Position numbers and translations under genes: made by a program. From assembly GCA_013036105.1 (NCBI GenBank), contig JAAXCX010000015.1:1-54233 (forward strand): DNA of 54,233 nucleotides, in the 5' to 3' direction. This document shows, piece by piece, positions 7,248-16,215 of this stretch (position 1 is the stretch's first letter; each line of letters starts with the position of its first letter). The DNA is from Vulcanimicrobiota bacterium. GTDB lineage: Bacteria > Vulcanimicrobiota > Vulcanimicrobiia > Vulcanimicrobiales > Vulcanimicrobiaceae. The notes under the pieces are model-generated. The model searched no databases. It had not been told where the DNA came from and saw nothing but the letters and a program-made list of their open reading frames with translations.

Positions 7248-8231
7248 ATGGCCACTGCAACCGGCGAAATTCTTCGCCTCGTCCGTAAGGGCATCGACGT
7301 CCGCGCCGTGACCGCGCATACCCGCAAGCCCTTCAGGCTCTATTTGTGCGGCGACCCGGCGCTGGTCGCGTCGATGCGTTCGCTGCTGCTCTCGGGACAC
7401 GACGATTCCGTTCCGCTCGACGCGGCCGCTTGCTTAGAAACGATCGTCCCGGGAATGGCGCAAGTCACCATGACGCGCGAAGGACGCGCGATTCTCTTCC
7501 TCGGTCGCCGCGGCGACTCGCGCGGCGCGGATTTCGCGGCGCTGCGCGCACTCGATTTGCCGATCTTCGCCATTACCGTTGACGAAGACGCACCGCCCGG
7601 CGGTCCTTCAACAGCGCCCGTTGCGGGCGCAACCGGCGAATATATCGTCACTGCTGTTTCGAAAGAGGCGCTGCGCGGACGCGTATTTCCGCACCTGATC
7701 GAGCGCTGCAAAGGCGTTGAGATCGCCGTCGGCCGCAGACTCCCGGTTCTGCGCGAAACCGTCGCCGCGAAACTCACACGCGACGCAGCTAACAATGCAC
7801 TCAAGGTCGCGCTTGCAAGCGCCGTCGTCGATCACATTCCCGTCTTCGGTTTAGTGCTCGGCGCCTTCGCTTCGGCGGGGGACATGGTAGCGATCACCGG
7901 CATCCAAATGATGCTGCTGCTCCATGTCGAGGCAACCTACGGGCGCGATCCCGACGTACAGCGCTTATGGCAACTGCTTCCGGTGGTCGGCGGCGGATTC
8001 GGCTGGCGCATGCTGGCGCGCGAACTTTCGGGATTCATTCCGGTCGCGGGCATCGCCATTAAAGGCGCCATCGCCTATGCGGGCACGATCGTCGTCGGCG
8101 AGGGCGTCACGTTTTACTACGAGCACGGACGGCACATGAGCGCCGGGCAGGCGAGCTCGATCTATGAGAACACCAAAAAAGATGCGCTCGGCTTCGCGCG
8201 CGAGCTCATGACCCGTTTTACAAAACGCTAA
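7248..8231 (+). CDS. DUF697-type membrane protein, 327 aa
   Basis: The C-terminal half (about 175-320) resembles DUF697/YcjF-like proteins: a hydrophobic, glycine-rich pattern with VDHIPVFGLVLGAF, AITGIQMMLLLHVEATYG, and FIPVAGIAIKGAIAYAGT followed by VVGEGVTFYYEHG. The N-terminal half is soluble, with FRLYLCGDPALVASMRSLLL and ILFLGRRGDSRGADF resembling a Rossmann or degenerate GTPase fold, but no P-loop is visible. DUF697 is often fused to GTPases, so this may be a GTPase-like protein that has lost its nucleotide site. Probably cotranscribed with the M48 gene nine bases upstream. Its 3' end overlaps the convergent RDD gene by 14 bases. Confidence 0.65.
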   Translation: MATATGEILRLVRKGIDVRAVTAHTRKPFRLYLCGDPALVASMRSLLLSGHDDSVPLDAAACLETIVPGMAQVTMTREGRAILFLGRRGDSRGADFAALRALDLPIFAITVDEDAPPGGPSTAPVAGATGEYIVTAVSKEALRGRVFPHLIERCKGVEIAVGRRLPVLRETVAAKLTRDAANNALKVALASAVVDHIPVFGLVLGAFASAGDMVAITGIQMMLLLHVEATYGRDPDVQRLWQLLPVVGGGFGWRMLARELSGFIPVAGIAIKGAIAYAGTIVVGEGVTFYYEHGRHMSAGQASSIYENTKKDALGFARELMTRFTKR

Positions 8232-8949
8232 GTCGCGTCAGCAACGCTTCGTCGTTTAACTGCTGAAGATCGCGCGAGACGCGCGGACGCACGCGCTCGG
8301 CAATTTTCGATGCCATCATAGCTCGGCTGTGCGGCACCATTCCTTCGCGGCGCGCGACAAACTGATCGATGAGCGCGCGCTCGTGAGAGCTCAGCATGAG
8401 CGGATGCGCATCCGTCGTTTCTTCCAAGAGATCCGCCAGCGTTGCGGCGCGCACGTCACGTACGACTATCGTTCCGGCCGCCATATCGCCCAGCCGTTTG
8501 TTTTCGGGAGACAAAATCGCCGCAACGGCGCTAAGCGCGTAGAGTCCGGCGACGAATTCGCCAACGCGAATAAGATTGCGAATGGCGACGCTTCCAAAGT
8601 CTGCCGGATAGCCGCCGTCGCGCACGACGCGCAAGCCCATCATTTTTTTTCCGGGCGTCTGGCCGTTCCAAAATGCTTCGAAGAGAATGAAGTAGCCGAA
8701 GAAAACGATGAAGACGATCGCGATGAAGAACGCGATAGCCAGATTCGTCTCGATTTTCGTCGGTTCGGAGAAGTGGCGCGCGGCAATCCCGTGAGTCCCG
8801 GCATAGATCAATCCCCAGATAATGCCGAGCATCACCAGCGTCTGAATGGTGACGTCGATCGCAACGGCCAAAAAGCGGCTGCCCAGCCCGGCGAGTTCGT
8901 AAGAGAACGCGATGCTTTCGGGCGTGCGAACTTCCAGCGTTCGATCCAT
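8218..8949 (-). CDS. RDD-family membrane protein
   Basis: Inner-membrane protein with the RDD fold. Diagnostic residues are the opening LGSRFLAVAIDVTIQ (R-x5-D), the GQTPGKKMMGLRVVRDGG loop between the second and third membrane segments, and SPENKRLGDMAAGTIVV after the last one. Three hydrophobic segments are visible. A C-terminal cytoplasmic tail of about 75 residues follows the core. RDD proteins next to SpoIIM, DUF58 and MoxR genes are a recurring arrangement, though biochemical function is not established. Transcribed divergently from the SpoIIM-like gene. Confidence 0.88.
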   Translation of the reverse strand: MDRTLEVRTPESIAFSYELAGLGSRFLAVAIDVTIQTLVMLGIIWGLIYAGTHGIAARHFSEPTKIETNLAIAFFIAIVFIVFFGYFILFEAFWNGQTPGKKMMGLRVVRDGGYPADFGSVAIRNLIRVGEFVAGLYALSAVAAILSPENKRLGDMAAGTIVVRDVRAATLADLLEETTDAHPLMLSSHERALIDQFVARREGMVPHSRAMMASKIAERVRPRVSRDLQQLNDEALLTRLSVL

Positions 8950-8982
8950 CGCACCGCGCCTTCGCCCCGCGGCATGGCATAG

Positions 8983-8998
8983 GCCCCCTCCGGGGGGC
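8983..8998. promoter_or_regulatory. GC-rich hairpin in the RDD/SpoIIM divergent gap
   Basis: GCCCCC (8983-8988) pairs with GGGGGC (8993-8998) around the four-base loop TCCG. It lies 30 bases ahead of the SpoIIM-like start within an 80-base divergent gap. No T-run follows, so a leader structure or binding site is more likely than a terminator. Confidence 0.35.
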
Positions 8999-9028
8999 AG
9001 TTCGCGGCGGGCGACGCATTACTCCAGA

Positions 9029-9994
9029 GTGGATCAGCGTTCGTTCGTCCGGCGGCGCGGCCGGGCATGGGAGCGTTTAGAGCTGTTACTCGCCCGCACC
9101 GGCCGGCGCGGTTTGCGCGCCCTGGACGCGGCGGAACTCTTTGAAGCCGGCAAGTTGTACCGTTGGGTCACGTCGGATCTCGCCTACGCGCAAGGGCACG
9201 GCTACGGCGCCGAGCTGCGGCACTACCTGAACCGGTTGGTCGCGCGATCGCACGCCTTAGTGTACGGCGCCGCCGTCGAGCCCGGACGAACGCGCATCCT
9301 GCGGTTCTTCACGCAGACTTTTCCGCGCGAGTTCCGCCGGTCGTGGCCGTATATCGGAGCCTGTGCCGCGATCACGATCGTCTGGGCGCTGATCGCATTC
9401 GCAATCGTCAGCTCGCATCCGGCAAATGCCTACGCGCTTCTGCCCGACTCGATCGTGCCGTCGCACCTTACCAGGAGCCTGCACGATTCGAATTTTAATT
9501 TCACATCGGAATATTCGTCCAAAATGTCGGCTGAAATCATTACGAACAACATCCGGGTGGCGGTGCTCGCGTTCGCCGGCGGAATCGTGACACTCGGACT
9601 GTTCACGATCTATGAATTGACGATCACGGGCTTAATGGTTGGCGGCCTCGCGGCGCTCTATGGGCAAGCCGGGTTCGGCGCCGATTACTGGGCGACGATC
9701 GCGCCGCACGGCGTCATCGAATTGACCGCCATTCAAGTCGCCGCGGCCGCCGGGCTGCTGCTCGCGGCGGGCGTACTCAACCCCGGCAGGCTGAGGAGAC
9801 GCGACGCGATTGCGCAGAACGGAGGTCGGGCCGGAATCTTGGTCGGCGGCGTCGTGGCGATGCTCTGCGTCGCCGGAATCATCGAAGGCTTTTTCACAAA
9901 CCTGCGTACCTCAATTCCGGTTCGCGACGCCGCGGGGGTTTTCACCGCGCTCGCGCTTTTCGCGTATTTCGGTTTCGCCGGACGCGAGCGCTGA
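9029..9994 (+). CDS. SpoIIM / DUF95-family membrane protein, 321 aa
   Basis: Polytopic inner-membrane protein related to stage II sporulation protein M. The start VDQRSFVRRRGRAWERLE at GTG 9029 matches the usual N-terminus; the frame extends upstream but runs into the divergent promoter. A soluble helical part (to about 95) precedes membrane segments starting at SWPYIGACAAITIVWAL. The signature NNIRVAVLAFAGGIVTLGLFT and the APHGVIELTA segment are clear. In non-sporulating bacteria the family accompanies RDD and MoxR/DUF58 genes; a role in membrane or wall remodelling is inferred, not known. Its stop is one base before the M48-RDD gene. Confidence 0.85.
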   Translation: MDQRSFVRRRGRAWERLELLLARTGRRGLRALDAAELFEAGKLYRWVTSDLAYAQGHGYGAELRHYLNRLVARSHALVYGAAVEPGRTRILRFFTQTFPREFRRSWPYIGACAAITIVWALIAFAIVSSHPANAYALLPDSIVPSHLTRSLHDSNFNFTSEYSSKMSAEIITNNIRVAVLAFAGGIVTLGLFTIYELTITGLMVGGLAALYGQAGFGADYWATIAPHGVIELTAIQVAAAAGLLLAAGVLNPGRLRRRDAIAQNGGRAGILVGGVVAMLCVAGIIEGFFTNLRTSIPVRDAAGVFTALALFAYFGFAGRER

Positions 9995-9995
9995 G

Positions 9996-11261
9996 ATGCG
10001 CGATCTCTTTCGCGGAAAGTTTTCCATCCGCCAACGCAATGAATGGCTGAGTCTGGCGATTACGCTGGCATTCGCGCCGGCGATTGCCTTTGTGATCGGC
10101 CGCTTCTGGCACGAGGTTATCGGCGTTTCGTCCGTCGGCGTTTTGGTCGTCGTTGCGATGGTCTACGTCACGATCGCCCGCGGTGCGCTGCTGGGCAGCT
10201 GCGTCATGATCACGCGCACGCAGTTTCCCGAGCTCTTTTCGGTCGTAGAACGCTGCGCGACGATGCTGGAACTGCCGATGCCGATGGTCTTTTTGCGCGA
10301 CGACATCCGCGTTCCGGTCGTCGCGGTCGGTTTCGGCGACCCGTACTCGCTGATTATTTCAACGCATTGGATCGATCACTTTAAAGAGGACGAATTAACG
10401 TTCGTCGTCGGGCGCGAGCTCGGACATATTGCCGCCGGACACACCCGCCTGACGTCGATTTTGAGCGTCAACGGACACGAGAACGCGATCGTCTCGCTCA
10501 TCTTCGGGGCTTGGCTAAGGCGAACGGAGTTTACGGCCGACCGCGCGGGGCTGCTCTGCTGCGGAAGTACGGACGCCGCGTACCGCGCGATCGCTCTGTG
10601 CGAATTTCATTTGTTCGCGCGTAAAGTGGACTTGGCCGCATTCGCGCAGCAGCGCGTAGAGATCGCGCACGATTCGGTGCTGCGCTTGGGAGAATGGCTC
10701 GCGCCCAATCCTTACGCCACCAACCGGATGGAAACGCTTCGTCTTTTCCACCATACCGCGCTCTACGAGTACTGGGAAGAGCGCCTCGTCACGCAACCGG
10801 CGTCGCTCGAACCGGTCGAGCATCGTTCCGGACTGGTCACCAAGAACGATTGCGCGAGTTTCGGCCGCCGCCTCGCGGCGATTGCGATCGATTATACGCT
10901 CGTCGCCGCCATCGGCAATTTGGTCGTGACGAGCGTGAGCTCCGTGCACCGGCCCGGAATCCACTGGAACGTCAACCTCGATTTCGGTCCGCTCGTCGGG
11001 TTTCTGCTCTACAATATCGTCCTTGTCGCGATCGCCGGGCAGACGTTCGGCATGATGATCGTATCCGTCCGCGTGACGAACACACACTTCGGCCGGCCCG
11101 CGCTCTTGCAAGTGATTTGGCGCTATCTGATCGCCACGCCGCTTTTCATTTTGAGCCTCCTCTGGCCGGGGTTTTGGCGCCTCGAGCTGCACGATCGCGC
11201 GTCCGGAACGCGCCTGGTCGGTTTGGAACGCACGCTGCAGCGCGCCGCGCTGCGGGCATAG
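9996..11261 (+). CDS. M48-like peptidase domain fused to an RDD membrane domain, 421 aa
   Basis: Two domains in one chain. Residues 1-65 hold two membrane segments; about 75-265 is an M48 peptidase fold; about 285-415 is an RDD domain opening with FGRRLAAIAIDYTLV and containing GQTFGMMIVSVRVT. The peptidase signature is altered: where HExxH is expected the protein reads RELGH (R140-E141-L-G-H144), so one zinc-binding histidine is replaced by arginine, while the third ligand E178 in EFTADRAG remains. It may be inactive or bind zinc differently. The ATG at 9996 follows the SpoIIM stop by one base, so the longer frame from 9810 is rejected. Ends two bases before the convergent DUF58 stop. Confidence 0.82.
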   Translation: MRDLFRGKFSIRQRNEWLSLAITLAFAPAIAFVIGRFWHEVIGVSSVGVLVVVAMVYVTIARGALLGSCVMITRTQFPELFSVVERCATMLELPMPMVFLRDDIRVPVVAVGFGDPYSLIISTHWIDHFKEDELTFVVGRELGHIAAGHTRLTSILSVNGHENAIVSLIFGAWLRRTEFTADRAGLLCCGSTDAAYRAIALCEFHLFARKVDLAAFAQQRVEIAHDSVLRLGEWLAPNPYATNRMETLRLFHHTALYEYWEERLVTQPASLEPVEHRSGLVTKNDCASFGRRLAAIAIDYTLVAAIGNLVVTSVSSVHRPGIHWNVNLDFGPLVGFLLYNIVLVAIAGQTFGMMIVSVRVTNTHFGRPALLQVIWRYLIATPLFILSLLWPGFWRLELHDRASGTRLVGLERTLQRAALRA

Positions 11262-11263
11262 CG

Positions 11264-12604
11264 CTAGAGCAGCCCGCGCTGTTTGACCAGCAAGTAGCGA
11301 TCGATCAGAGCGGTGGTGAGCTCCCGTGCGGGTACATCGATGACTTGCACGCCGAGGCGCTGCAAGATCGCGGCCGCCGCGCGCCGCTCGTCCCGCAGCT
11401 CGAGCGCAACCGCGGCCGCGTAAACGTCCGAGCTGCTCTTCGGAGCGGTCTCCAGCGCGCGATCGATCGCACGATCGTTCATGAAGACGCATATCACGAC
11501 GTGGCGTTTGGCCAACATGCCGATCTGCGCGAGCACCGAGCTTTGCGCGACGGGATCGACCATGTCGGTAAAAAAGACGATCAAACTCCGCTTGCGCACG
11601 TGGCTGCGCACGTAGGCGAACGCCTGCGCGTAGTCCGACTCTTCGAAACGCGGCTCCAAATCGTGCACTTGCGCAGCGATTGAGGAGATGGAACGTCCGG
11701 TGCGCGGAGCCTGCGCGCGCAGTATTTCGCCCGCGAACGCGACCAGTCCGATCTTGTCGTTTGCCAGCGATGCAATCGACGCGACCGAAAGCGCGGCGGT
11801 GATCGCATAATCGAACTTCCGCTGTTCGTCGACGCGCGGCGTCATGAGCCGGCCGGCGTCCAGCACGATCATGACGTTTTGACTGCGCTCCACTTCGTAT
11901 TCGGCAACCATCAAACGTCCGCGCCGCGCCGTCGCCTTCCATTCGATCGAGCGGAATTGATCGCCCGGCGCCCAGTCACGCAGGTTTTCCAACTCCGTCC
12001 CCGTGCCGCGCAAACGCATGCGCCGCAGGCCCGCATCGATGAGGCGGTTACGAACGTGCAGCGCTCCGTACCGTTCAACCGCAGAAAGATCCGGTAAGAC
12101 CCGGATCGGCTGCAGTGCCTGGAACCGCAGTCTACGGCTAAGCAACCCGAATTGGTTTTGCACGGTAACGAAAATCGTTCCGAGCGCGTCGCTGCCGCGC
12201 GCGACCGGTATCACGCTACGCTCAGCAAATGCCTCACTGTGCGGTGGCACAGAAACGGCAATCTCGTCTTGGGGATATCGTAAGACGCGGCAATCGCTTT
12301 CGATCAGGTTCAAGCGCAACGCGGCGCCGGAGCGGTTACGGACGCGGTAACGCAGCACGCCCGGTGCGCGCAGCGCGAATGGCTCGGGCACCTCGCGATC
12401 GATCTCAAGTGCGGCGCGCGCCACCCCGGTAAACGCATCGGCAAGCGCGCCGGCGGCGAGTGCGGCCGCGCACAACGCTGCTAAAATCAGAAATGCCGGA
12501 AGCGCGCCGCCAACGGCCAGCAAAAGCGCAAGTATCGCCAGCGCCCAATACGCGCGCGGCGCGGGCCAGACGCCGGCGAAGCGCGATTTAGGGCGCGTCT
12601 TCAC
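11264..12604 (-). CDS. DUF58-domain protein (vWA-like), 446 aa
   Basis: Two N-terminal membrane segments (20-55), then a beta-rich domain and the DUF58 signature RGTGTELENLRDWAPGD (199-215) followed by IEWKATARRGRLMVAEYE. A von Willebrand A-like fold starts at NVMIVLDAGRLM, where the usual DxSxS metal site is degenerate (DAGRL). DUF58 proteins are the standard partner of MoxR ATPases, probably acting as membrane-anchored adaptor or substrate. GTG start at 12604 overlaps the MoxR stop by 17 bases, indicating coupled translation. Confidence 0.88.
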   Translation of the reverse strand: MKTRPKSRFAGVWPAPRAYWALAILALLLAVGGALPAFLILAALCAAALAAGALADAFTGVARAALEIDREVPEPFALRAPGVLRYRVRNRSGAALRLNLIESDCRVLRYPQDEIAVSVPPHSEAFAERSVIPVARGSDALGTIFVTVQNQFGLLSRRLRFQALQPIRVLPDLSAVERYGALHVRNRLIDAGLRRMRLRGTGTELENLRDWAPGDQFRSIEWKATARRGRLMVAEYEVERSQNVMIVLDAGRLMTPRVDEQRKFDYAITAALSVASIASLANDKIGLVAFAGEILRAQAPRTGRSISSIAAQVHDLEPRFEESDYAQAFAYVRSHVRKRSLIVFFTDMVDPVAQSSVLAQIGMLAKRHVVICVFMNDRAIDRALETAPKSSSDVYAAAVALELRDERRAAAAILQRLGVQVIDVPARELTTALIDRYLLVKQRGLL

Positions 12605-13553
12605 GTGGAATCGCGACGGACTCCAAGATTTCGCGCACGACCTTCAGCGCCGTCACGCCGTCGATCTCGGCTTGCGGCGCAACGATCAATCGATGCGGCA
12701 GCACGAACGCCGCCACATCCTTGACGTCGTCCGGCGTCGCGTAATCGCGGCCGTCGATCGCCGCCGACGCTTGCGCCGCGCCAAGCAGCGAAACGCCGGC
12801 GCGCGGGCTGGCTCCCAAACTCAGGGCACGATGCGAGCGCGTCGCAGCGATCAGGTCGTAAATGTACTGCTGCACCGGCGCCGCCACGCGCACGCCGCGC
12901 ACTTCGCTTTGGGCGGTCGTGATTTCGCCGGCATTTGCGACGGGCTTGAGCGCGTTCGGCTCGATTGCGCGTGCATCGAAACCCGCGGCGACGCGCGAAA
13001 GCAGATCGAGTTCGGCGGCCGCCGGCGGATAGCCGGCAATGGCCATCACCAAGAATCGGTCGAGTTGCGCTTCGGGCAATGGGTAAGTGCCTTCATACTC
13101 GATCGGATTTTGCGTGGCGCAGACGAAGAACGGGCGCGGAAGCTGCAGCGGCACGCCGTCGATCGTGACGCGGCCTTCCTCCATCGCTTCAAGCAGCGCC
13201 GATTGCGTTTTAGGAGGAGTGCGGTTGATCTCGTCCGCCAGCAAGAAATTCGTGACGATCGGTCCGGGCCGCATGCTGAACTCGGCGCTCTGCGGGTTGA
13301 AGACGGTCGTTCCGACGACGTCGGCGGGCATCAAATCGGGCGTGAACTGGATGCGCCGGTACTGCGCCCCCAACAGCGCGGCTAAAGCTCGAACGGCGAG
13401 CGTCTTACCCGTCCCGGGAACGCCTTGGATCAGCGCATGCCCGCGGGCCAGCAACGCGACCAAAAGCGCGAACGTTAATTCATCGCCTCCCACGATGATC
13501 TCGCGCATTCCCGCGCCGACGCGTTCAGCTACATTCGCAGCGGTCGTTACCAT
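12588..13553 (-). CDS. MoxR-family AAA+ ATPase
   Basis: Hexameric chaperone-type AAA+ ATPase. Walker A GVPGTGKT at 44-51, Walker B LLADEINR at 104-111, sensor 1 ATQNP at 146-150, and the arginine finger in EAQLDRF at 161-167. GPIVTNFLLADEINRTPPKT is typical of the MoxR branch. The C-terminal lid carries SLGASPRAGVSLLGAAQA. With DUF58, DUF4350 and DUF4129 neighbours it likely promotes maturation of a membrane or secreted complex. It overlaps the upstream DUF4350 stop by seven bases. Confidence 0.94.
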   Translation of the reverse strand: MVTTAANVAERVGAGMREIIVGGDELTFALLVALLARGHALIQGVPGTGKTLAVRALAALLGAQYRRIQFTPDLMPADVVGTTVFNPQSAEFSMRPGPIVTNFLLADEINRTPPKTQSALLEAMEEGRVTIDGVPLQLPRPFFVCATQNPIEYEGTYPLPEAQLDRFLVMAIAGYPPAAAELDLLSRVAAGFDARAIEPNALKPVANAGEITTAQSEVRGVRVAAPVQQYIYDLIAATRSHRALSLGASPRAGVSLLGAAQASAAIDGRDYATPDDVKDVAAFVLPHRLIVAPQAEIDGVTALKVVREILESVAIPREDAP

Positions 13554-14605
13554 TCGTAATCCTTTCGCAACTGCGCGAAGATCGTTCCCGCTAGCAGGAC
13601 CTCGCGCGGTCCGGCATCCCTGCGTTCCCCAAGCCGGCGCAACTCGTCAAAGGCCGCGCGTCCGCGTTCGTCGCCCGGCGGCGAACGAAAGCCGGCTGCC
13701 GCGCGTGCCAGCCTAGTGATGACGTCATGCGCCGCGCCGCCGCGCTGCAGCATTCGGGCCAACGATTCAATGTAGGCCAAAGAATTACGTTGGTCGTCAC
13801 GCTCGAGCGCCCGCGCCGGCGCAAGGCGCACATTCGCGGCCACGATCGCCAGCAGCAACGCGATCAACGCGACGATAACCGCCGCAATCACGGGCCGCGG
13901 CATCACCTCCCAGAACGTGCGCCCGGCGGCGTACCCATACACGCGCTCGTCGAACAACGGAGCCCGCGCAGCGGCAAACAGATCGTAGGCGAACGCGGCG
14001 TTGTCGTGCGCGGCCAGCTGCGCGTTGCCAAAAAGCGATGGCGTCACGAACTCCACAATGGTTCCGCGTCCGCGTTTGAGCGAAACGGCAACCGCTCCGC
14101 CGCGCGCCATCAGCAGCACCGAATGTTTGCTGTCGCACACCGTCTGCAGGACCGAAGCAAAATCTCCGCCGACCACGCGGCGCGCGCCGCGGAAACCGCA
14201 TCCCGTCCGCGCCACCTTACTGACCGCCGAGCGCGTCTTGGGAAGGCCGAGCGAGTCGCGCGTGAACGGAAACATGCTTCCGAGCACGATCAGTTTTCCG
14301 CCGCGGCGTACCCATGTATCGAGCGCGGCCGATTCCTTGGCGGAAAGGACCGAATCAATCGTGTAGTCGCCCGCGAACACGATCGTCGCGCCCGCGGGTA
14401 ACTCCCCCATCGGGAGCTCGTAGCGCTGCGCATCGACGCCTTCGCGCTGCAAGAATTCGTACAGGGCGGCATAGCCGTTCGCTCCCGTATCGTAGGTTGA
14501 AGGGAACGACGAGTGCGCGCGCGGCGCCGCAGCACGCAGCGCGGACAACACCGTGAAGAGCAGCAGCGCTACGATCAAGATCGCGATCTCGGTGCGGTTA
14601 CGCAT
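13547..14605 (-). CDS. DUF4350-domain membrane protein, 352 aa
   Basis: A membrane segment at about 5-25 is followed by a periplasmic-type domain: SFPSTYDTGANGYAALYEFL, then TWVRRGGKLIVLG, which is the glutamine-amidotransferase-like DUF4350 fold. A second membrane segment lies near 250-275, and a cytoplasmic helical tail closes the protein. Start MRNRTEIAILIVALLL at 14605 chosen over the longer frame at 14683, whose extra residues are arginine-rich and overlap the preceding gene. Proteins of this kind recur between MoxR and DUF4129 genes; no activity is known. Confidence 0.8.
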   Translation of the reverse strand: MRNRTEIAILIVALLLFTVLSALRAAAPRAHSSFPSTYDTGANGYAALYEFLQREGVDAQRYELPMGELPAGATIVFAGDYTIDSVLSAKESAALDTWVRRGGKLIVLGSMFPFTRDSLGLPKTRSAVSKVARTGCGFRGARRVVGGDFASVLQTVCDSKHSVLLMARGGAVAVSLKRGRGTIVEFVTPSLFGNAQLAAHDNAAFAYDLFAAARAPLFDERVYGYAAGRTFWEVMPRPVIAAVIVALIALLLAIVAANVRLAPARALERDDQRNSLAYIESLARMLQRGGAAHDVITRLARAAAGFRSPPGDERGRAAFDELRRLGERRDAGPREVLLAGTIFAQLRKDYEW

Positions 14606-15233
14606 ATGGGGCCCCGGCCGGCAGCGCGACGTACGCGTCGTGCGCTTCCATCCATTGCTCGCGCGCGACGGGCGTTTCGGCATAGAATGCCGCGACGAAG
14701 GGCCGAGCGATCGCGTCGAACGCGGGCAAGACCGAAGGCTGCGTTCCGCGCAGCGTGCGCCGCCACTCGTTGACGGTACGGCTGGGGTCTTCGCGGGCGA
14801 TGCCCAGCCGTTCCAAACGCCGCATGGCCGCGGCGAACAGCAGTGCGACCGCCATGCGATAATCGCCGCGCGCAGCGGCTTCGCGGCTCAACTCGTAGAG
14901 TGCGACGGGATCGGGCGATTCCGGAAGCGCGCGCGCGGCATCGGGGCGCCGCGCATCGCGAATCGACCCGAGCGCCAAACGCACGAGCACGACCACGACG
15001 ACGGCGATCAGCGCGAAGGCCAGTGCGTCACCGATGATCACGCTCGCACGGCTTCCGATGTGCACGTGCGAGAAAAGCGCATCCCACACGCGCGACCACA
15101 ATCCGCGCAGCCAATCCCACAACATTTCCCACGCCGTGCGATGCGTAGACGGCACCGCCACTTGAAAACGTCTCTGCGAAAGAATATCACGCGCGAGATC
15201 GCGCGCGCCCAGCGGCGGCCGGCTCGCGGTCAT
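14598..15233 (-). CDS. DUF4129-domain membrane protein, 211 aa
   Basis: N-terminal soluble part with tryptophan-rich helix (TAWEMLWDWLRGLWSRVWDAL), a membrane segment at about 68-88 (ALAFALIAVVVVVLVRLAL), then the cytoplasmic DUF4129 helical domain: AARGDYRMAVALLFAAAMR, RLERLGIAREDPSRTVNEWR and RPFVAAFYAETP. First or second gene of the MoxR operon as transcribed, overlapping DUF4350 by eight bases and its upstream neighbour by four (ATGA). Confidence 0.78.
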   Translation of the reverse strand: MTASRPPLGARDLARDILSQRRFQVAVPSTHRTAWEMLWDWLRGLWSRVWDALFSHVHIGSRASVIIGDALAFALIAVVVVVLVRLALGSIRDARRPDAARALPESPDPVALYELSREAAARGDYRMAVALLFAAAMRRLERLGIAREDPSRTVNEWRRTLRGTQPSVLPAFDAIARPFVAAFYAETPVAREQWMEAHDAYVALPAGAPYA

Positions 15234-16165
15234 TCCAGCCGGTCGAGCTGCGTCTGTATATCGAGACCTTCGCGCCGGACCCGAACGTCGAAATAGTACA
15301 CCGCGAAAAGTAAAGCCGTAAAGGTGCTGCTGACGAGCGAGATCGGAGCGGTCAAAATTCCGTAGAGGACGAGCGAATGCGTTATCCCTTGAGCGAGCGC
15401 GGCGACGATTCCGAGTACAATGTACAATCCGATGGAGATCGCAATGAGCGCGAGGAAAACGAGAATCGCACGCCCGAGCTCGCGACGGTTGAAAATCCTT
15501 GCAAAGCCGGAGCTGATCGCCTCAAAAACGCCGGCATGTTCGACCACGATGGAAATGAATGCAAAACCCATTGCGAAGACGCACAGCGCCAGCGACAACA
15601 GCCAAGCAATCATGAAGATGGCGGCCAAGACGCCGAACACGATAATGGCGGCCGTCGAACCGCGCACCAAAAATATGCCGGCCGCAAAGACCGCGCCGAA
15701 TGCAAACGCCCCCGCAATCACCGCCGCGCCGACGATGACAATCGTCATCAGTTCGGCTCCCAAAATGGCCGGCCATCGCCGCAACGCGGCGCCGTAACAC
15801 TGGCGCCACGCCGGGCGCTGGGAGCGGTAAAGATCGGCAACCCCCGACGCCGTCGCCGTGTTCGCAAACGGCAGCAAGAGCAGCTGCAGCAGCAGTACCA
15901 GCATCAGAATGCCTTCAAACTGCATCAATCGAGAGAAAAGAATGGGTGACGGCGTGCTGGCCGGGTGCGTCGCCTGCTGCAGCACCTGTTGATACGCCCC
16001 GCTGCCGTAAGTCGAAAAGTAGGACGCTACCGTTAGCGGGAGGATGACCACCATCATGATGAGCGTGAAGAGCCCGAAATACCGCACATAGAGTGTGACC
16101 GTGCGGTCGAAAATTTCGCCGATGCTCAACGGCCGAAGCGGCAAGGCGTCACCCGCAATGCTCAT
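15230..16165 (-). CDS. Polytopic membrane protein of the glycerophosphoryl-diester-phosphodiesterase membrane-domain type, 311 aa
   Basis: The opening LPLRPLSIGEIFDRTVTLYVRYFG is characteristic of this membrane family. At least six hydrophobic segments follow, including LFTLIMMVVILPLTVASYF and ILGAELMTIVIVGAAVIAG. No phosphodiesterase catalytic domain is fused. Start ATG at 16165 is preceded by AAGGGCGG and fits the motif; the frame to 16243 adds unrelated residues. First gene of the operon that ends with DUF58, divergent from the MOSC gene. Confidence 0.75.
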   Translation of the reverse strand: MSIAGDALPLRPLSIGEIFDRTVTLYVRYFGLFTLIMMVVILPLTVASYFSTYGSGAYQQVLQQATHPASTPSPILFSRLMQFEGILMLVLLLQLLLLPFANTATASGVADLYRSQRPAWRQCYGAALRRWPAILGAELMTIVIVGAAVIAGAFAFGAVFAAGIFLVRGSTAAIIVFGVLAAIFMIAWLLSLALCVFAMGFAFISIVVEHAGVFEAISSGFARIFNRRELGRAILVFLALIAISIGLYIVLGIVAALAQGITHSLVLYGILTAPISLVSSTFTALLFAVYYFDVRVRREGLDIQTQLDRLE

Positions 16166-16215
16166 GCGCCGCCCTTCTTGAGGGTTTGAAGCGGGTCCTA
16201 TGGTATTCAAAGCGG

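Noticed and set aside
10515-11942. A 475-residue minus frame across the M48-RDD and DUF58 ends
   Set aside because: It crosses two well-supported genes in other frames and is R/H/A-rich, typical of a shadow.
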